DNA from: Tubulanus polymorphus | Lineage: Eukaryota > Nemertea > Palaeonemertea > Tubulaniformes > Tubulanidae | Reading direction: 5' to 3' | Length of the DNA stretch: 64,000 nt | Assembly (NCBI RefSeq): GCF_964204645.1 | Contig: NW_027437473.1 | Span: forward strand, 1-64,000 | Shown here: piece by piece, positions 59,877-64,000 of the stretch | Layout of the letters: the number at the start of each line of letters is the position of its first letter | Numbering within the stretch: the first letter of the stretch is position 1 | The notes under the pieces: model-generated | Databases searched by the model: none | The model's input: only the letters and a program-made list of their open reading frames with translations | Told to the model about the DNA's origin: nothing | Made by a program: the position numbers and the translations under genes

Positions 59877-62800
59877 CTGTAAAAATAAAACCAGTTTGAG
59901 ATTTTTTTAGAATTTCTATGGCGGCTGATTTTGCCTCCAAATCATAGAATCATAGAAAATGTCATGAGCTTAAATTGAACAATTGACCGCAGTTACAAAA
60001 TATGCCTAGGTACCAAGGAACTAATGAGTTCTTCTGCTATTCAACGCCCCCTAGTGACCTTAAACAAAAACCAACGATCCTGAAACTCACCACAATCATA
60101 CATCATGTCATGAGCTAAAACTTTGCAATTGATTGCGGTGGCAAAATATGCACCAGAAAGAATCTTTCTGTGGGGTCGGGTTAGCAACAAGTTCGATCAG
60201 AGACATTCAAGGTCCCATCTACACGAGTGGAAAAATCCTTTATTTTCAATCTGCACGAGGAAAACATTTCCAAAAGTCACCTTTAAAAAAGTCGGCTTTT
60301 TCACCTTTTTTAAAAATTATACTTAATCTAAAGATAAACGGCTTCGTTGATTTTGGTGAACTTCACGTGTTACTAAAACGAGGGCGATATCATCACAGCT
60401 CCGCAGTAAATACTGCAAACTACGCCGCGCATCAATATGGAATTTTCAGCACAGGACAAAATGTTTATTAATCTTTCTCATCTTTCTCAGAATTTCAGTT
60501 TGAGTCAATCGGATGACAACAATTCATTTCATTTAGTTCTTAACTTTTGAAATGAGGATCGGAAAAATGTATTAGTCACGTGATACACGATGAACCGGTT
60601 TTCTGAACACAAATCTTCGCTGCTTACGCGCATAAGAAGTGCCGGTTTTATGTCCTTGCGCAGGGAAACCAAATATACTTTGTTAATTTAGATTTCATCA
60701 AGAAATTGTTTCTAGGCCTGGGATATACAATACACTAAGTAGCAGCACACCTCAATGAGTATGAATTACTTTTTTTAGAAAGGCCGATCAGCCATATCGG
60801 TGCGCAAAAGTAAAGGGATATCCCGATATGACATCAGGCGGGAAAATTATTATTATTTTACAGAATTCTTTCAGAAATAAATTCATTTGTTCTTTCAACA
60901 AACCCAGGGAAGTGCAACAAATTTCCCTGAACTAATTACAAAGCTACGTATCTTGTGTCAAATAACAGAAAAAATGGGAAAATGAAGTCGAACCACTAAA
61001 ACATCGTGGTCGGCGTTGCTACGCGACCCGACCACAAAAATGAAATCAGTTTGAGATATTTTAAGCCGGGTGTAAGTCGGTTGCGACGCGATAAGTCTTT
61101 TTGCAGTTGCCAGGCGCCATTTTTGGGTACCCACCGGGTCCGCATTGTTGAATTCTTGTCCCAATTTTTCCCCATTTTAATTTTTCTTATTTCGTTCATA
61201 TCTCTGGATTGGATTAAGATAGAAACAAAGTAAAAATATCGATGAACTCAGCTGATAATTAACTTTTCTATGATATCACTCATTCATAAATTTAAAGCAA
61301 TAATGCGCGCTGGTGAAGTTATAAACATTCATATCCTCTTCCCGATAATTCAACTTGAATTTTTGCTCATCTCATTCAAAAGTTCGTAATTCTTACAAAT
61401 CTTAATCTACATTTTCATTGTTCAATTTTGAAGGCAGGGTCTGGACTACCGATTCCCAACCCCGAAGTCTGTCCTTGTTTTACTAGAACTGCCTATATAT
61501 CTTTATTTGCCATTTTTTTCAAATGGCTAAGTACCCTTATTTCCATAGTTATTGATTTCAATAAAGCAGGGGCCGGTAAAATTGTGAAATTTCCTGATAT
61601 AAAGAAACGATCGTACTTGCGATTGTCACGTGGTAACTAAAATTGGCACCAAACCACGCAAAGATAAAAAAAGTTTCGAATTTCTGGCCTATTAGGGAAA
61701 ATTGGGTTTCAACACAGCTATTTAGTAATAGTCCTTGACTTAGAGCTAAAATAACTGGTCTTTATGGTCAAAGCAGCTTGAAAACAAATGAAAGAGATTA
61801 AATTCTCGATAAGAAATTCTACGAATCCTTCAAAAAAAATTATTTCAAAACGCATCTCACAACTATTGTGGGTTCGAATCCCAGTATTACTGGATCAAAT
61901 CGCGCATCTCCCAGTCACGAGAGGGCGTAGCCGCAGGCTTATTGCGACGATCGCGTCGCAGTAAGTAGAACATGTGCGACTTGCTGCGACTGGCGTCGTT
62001 AAAATTTCTATGGTCGCTGATTTGGTCTCAAAATTTCCGGTCGATTGAGAAAAATTAGCTAAAAGAAAATATTTGTTACAGCTTGTTCGAAAACAGCTTT
62101 TATTTGAGCGCTCACTGAAAAAAACTTATAGGTCCTGATATCAACGAGTTGATCTAAGCAAATCAACTTTTAAATCAATTCATTGATCGCGTTTACAAAA
62201 TATGCAGAGTTACCAATATAAATGGAAAATTGTATTCAATTCAATATTTAATTCTCCTGGTGGGTTGAACAAAAGACCGAAATTCCATGTCCTATGACAT
62301 TGCTGATAACGACCAAATATCAAGACTAAGTTAAAATCACTCACCCACTAAGTGAAAATGACATTTTCCCCAAAAACACCTCTTTTCATATGTGTGCAAG
62401 AAATTACGTTAAAATTGAATGATGAAAAAAACCTGTCTGATGTGTCAGGAAATCCCTTTTTCAAAAAATACCAATCACAAATTCCAACAGAAAATACCAA
62501 ACAATTAGGAAGCTACAGGTCTCGGAATTTAGACCAAAAATAGGTACAAAAAGGTCTCAGGACGGCCATATTGAGTCCGATCGACCAAATTTTAACTTTT
62601 TCTTATGCTGATGTGCGCTGTGGAGATATATACTTATAAAAGATAAAGGATATTGATTAAAGTCATTCCAATTCCAATATTTGATGAATTTTCATTATAA
62701 GTAATCTGTTTATTATTAAGATTGAAATTATGTTATTTTCGTTTTTCAATTCTCAAGTTAATCAAATCATTGTAACCTTTAGAAAGTATTAAATCATCAT

Positions 62801-63447
62801 TTCTTTCTTTAAAAGGAGTTTCAAGAATATTCATTATTTTTTCATCTAAATTACCTTTATAATCTAAAACTGTATTGAATATTTTAGGATTTCTGGAGCC
62901 ATTATGGAAAGTATCTATTAGTTCAGTAATTAAATATGTTTCATTTAATAATATTTGATTAATTACAGTAATTTTATCAATTTTATTTCGTCTTCCATAA
63001 ACTAAATTTGTTGCTGAGATATAATTTTTAATGTTTAACAATCGAGGAATTCATGCCTGAAATGTGGCTATAAAAACTGATCGTATGTTTACTAGATTTT
63101 GAGTAGGTGTCAGTCACAAGTTCTTCCAATAGCAATAAATATGTATGAACTGGCTGCCTGTCAGCCATCTTGATCGTGAACAGGGACAATCCGAAATAAC
63201 TGGATTCCATCTATGGACGAACGGGCAAAAAGTGAAATCAACAGCCAACTGGGACTAAAGTCCCAACTGGGCTTAAACAATCGTACGCCACCTGGTGGAT
63301 AGAATGTCTTGATATAATTTTCTATTATTTTAGTTAAAGATTTAGAACGATCTTTAGAGACATGGTCAAAGACTTCGGACCAGTCTTATGATTTAGGATC
63401 ACATTTGGACTCAAGCACGAGTTCTGATGGTAGAAATCTATAATTAC
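59877..63447 (-). other. NLR gene 3 intron
   Basis: 3.57 kb, GTAATT...TTTTTACAG, co-linear with the gene 1 and gene 2 introns, including the B-box-like GGGTTCGAATCCCAG near 61870. Confidence 0.75.
62733..63210 (-). other. Conserved intronic open frames, unknown (gene 3 copy)
   Basis: Same pair of frames as at 37392-37869 (60 and 102 residues), almost unchanged. Function unknown; see the gene 1 copy for the truncation. Confidence 0.3.
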
Positions 63448-63529
63448 CGAGATTCTCAGCAGGTCTGTCGATAGTTTGTGTATCTCCAAGGTAAACATTC
63501 ATCGTATTATTGCCACCCATTTGAACCAT
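63448..63529 (-). CDS. NLR gene 3, N-terminal RHIM exon
   Basis: From the first in-frame ATG (63527-63529) to the donor G|GTAATT: 27 residues plus one base. Residues 2-10 read VQMGGNNTM, a RHIM core, then NVYLGDTQTID and RPAENL. The family start position is TTG here (63569-63571), so translation either starts at the Met directly before the RHIM or the start comes from an upstream exon. The acceptor-to-donor span 63448-63582 is 135 nt, open and phase 1-1, like gene 1. Confidence 0.7.
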
Positions 63530-63582
63530 TGATTCATTTACATTCACTTTATTTACATTACTCTGTACCAAAGCACCACAAA

Positions 63583-64000
63583 CTGAAAAACAGAATTTAG
63601 AATTCAGTCATTTTATCTCAACAAGTGCAGCACATTTTTCCTGACCTAATTGTTTTGTCCAGTATTTACACAATCAGCCTCTACTCATATTCAGACTGAA
63701 GTTTTCTTTGTTTCCGCTACTGATAAAGGATAATGGAATGTAGGAAAAAAATGGCCAAGGAAAATTTATGAGAACTACTGACAATGTTAATAAAACATTA
63801 AGCCTTCAAATTAATGACATCTTATATTTTTCATGGGGCTTAAAACAATTAAAATCGGTATAAATGAGATCAGAAATTTGATTAACTTACATTTCATTTC
63901 ATTACAGGATTGCTACATTGGAGAGTGATTGAATCCTATGTCTGAACTCAACTAACCCATGATGAGTTCACTCCTACATGTAGCAATCCTCCACCTAATA
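63583..64000 (-). repeat. Start of the gene 3 upstream module
   Basis: Nearly identical to 38780-39190 and 41340-41730 in the gene 2 array (TTTAGAATTCAGTCATTT, then AACATTAAGCCTTCAAATT, then CATGATGAGTTCACTCC). More N-terminal exon modules probably follow outside the window. Confidence 0.75.

Noticed and set aside
57007-59940. Single-exon start of NLR gene 3 at 59940
   Set aside because: The extra residues lie in intron sequence shared by all three copies; gene 1 and gene 2 lack an equivalent start, whereas the TTTTTACAG acceptor and matching phase are common to all three.

Overview
The window is eukaryotic (metazoan) DNA. It has GT-AG introns, AATAAA signals, tRNA-derived SINEs, and CR1/Jockey-type, BEL/Pao and Penelope-like retroelements, and it is AT-rich with many micro- and minisatellites. 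The transposon mix, the NACHT-LRR expansion and a secreted 8-cysteine peptide gene fit a marine invertebrate. I cannot fix the phylum from sequence alone.

The core is a tandem family of three minus-strand NACHT-LRR genes, with main exons at 19101-21796, 31810-34523 and 57007-59876. Each large exon encodes about 900-955 residues with Walker A (GEPGMGKT), Walker B (FFLDGFDE), an FIHKS-EFLAA helix and a C-terminal LRR-like region. Each starts just after a conserved TTTTTACAG acceptor in phase 1. About 3.6 kb upstream (higher coordinates) lie small exons with a TTTTTCAG acceptor and a G|GTAATT donor, also in phase 1. In genes 1 and 3 this small exon encodes a textbook RHIM amyloid motif (VQIGDNNTM and VQMGGNNTM). 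The predicted products are therefore RHIM-NACHT-LRR proteins, an NLR layout with a necroptosis-type amyloid-signalling N-terminus. In front of gene 2 the RHIM exon has been cut off at its splice donor, but an array of six related exons follows (38684-43382). Two further variants carry a RHIM-like GDNN core and five carry an acidic non-RHIM segment. All nine complete small exons are multiples of three, open from acceptor to donor and phase 1-1, so they could be swapped, skipped or stacked without a frame change. This possible 'N-terminal motif cassette array' is the most interesting signal here.

Layout. 1-7.2 kb: simple repeats, a tRNA SINE, a 63-bp minisatellite and a decayed BEL/Pao 5' end with LTR. 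7.2-15.1 kb: segmental-duplication block A (24-bp minisatellite, SINE, 34-bp and 55-57-bp tandem repeats, a long palindrome with a TA core). 15.2-19.0 kb: an apparently intact non-LTR retrotransposon inserted 70 bp beyond the stop of gene 1, whose empty site survives beside gene 2. 19.1-26.2 kb: NLR gene 1. 26.3-31.5 kb: 19-bp minisatellite, TA microsatellite, BEL/Pao pol scrap, 51-bp tandem repeat and a short remnant of block A. 31.8-43.4 kb: NLR gene 2 and its exon array. 43.4-49.3 kb: a TIR element, a Penelope-like remnant with a GIY-YIG domain, a membrane-protein exon and a small secreted cysteine-rich peptide gene. 49.3-56.15 kb: second copy of block A. 56.15-57.0 kb: a foldback element and an RFX X-box. 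57.0-64.0 kb: NLR gene 3, whose upstream array probably continues past the window.

The repeated order block A - NLR gene (complete at genes 1 and 3, truncated at gene 2) shows that the locus grew by tandem segmental duplication, with later transposon insertion, minisatellite length change and patchwork exchange between copies.
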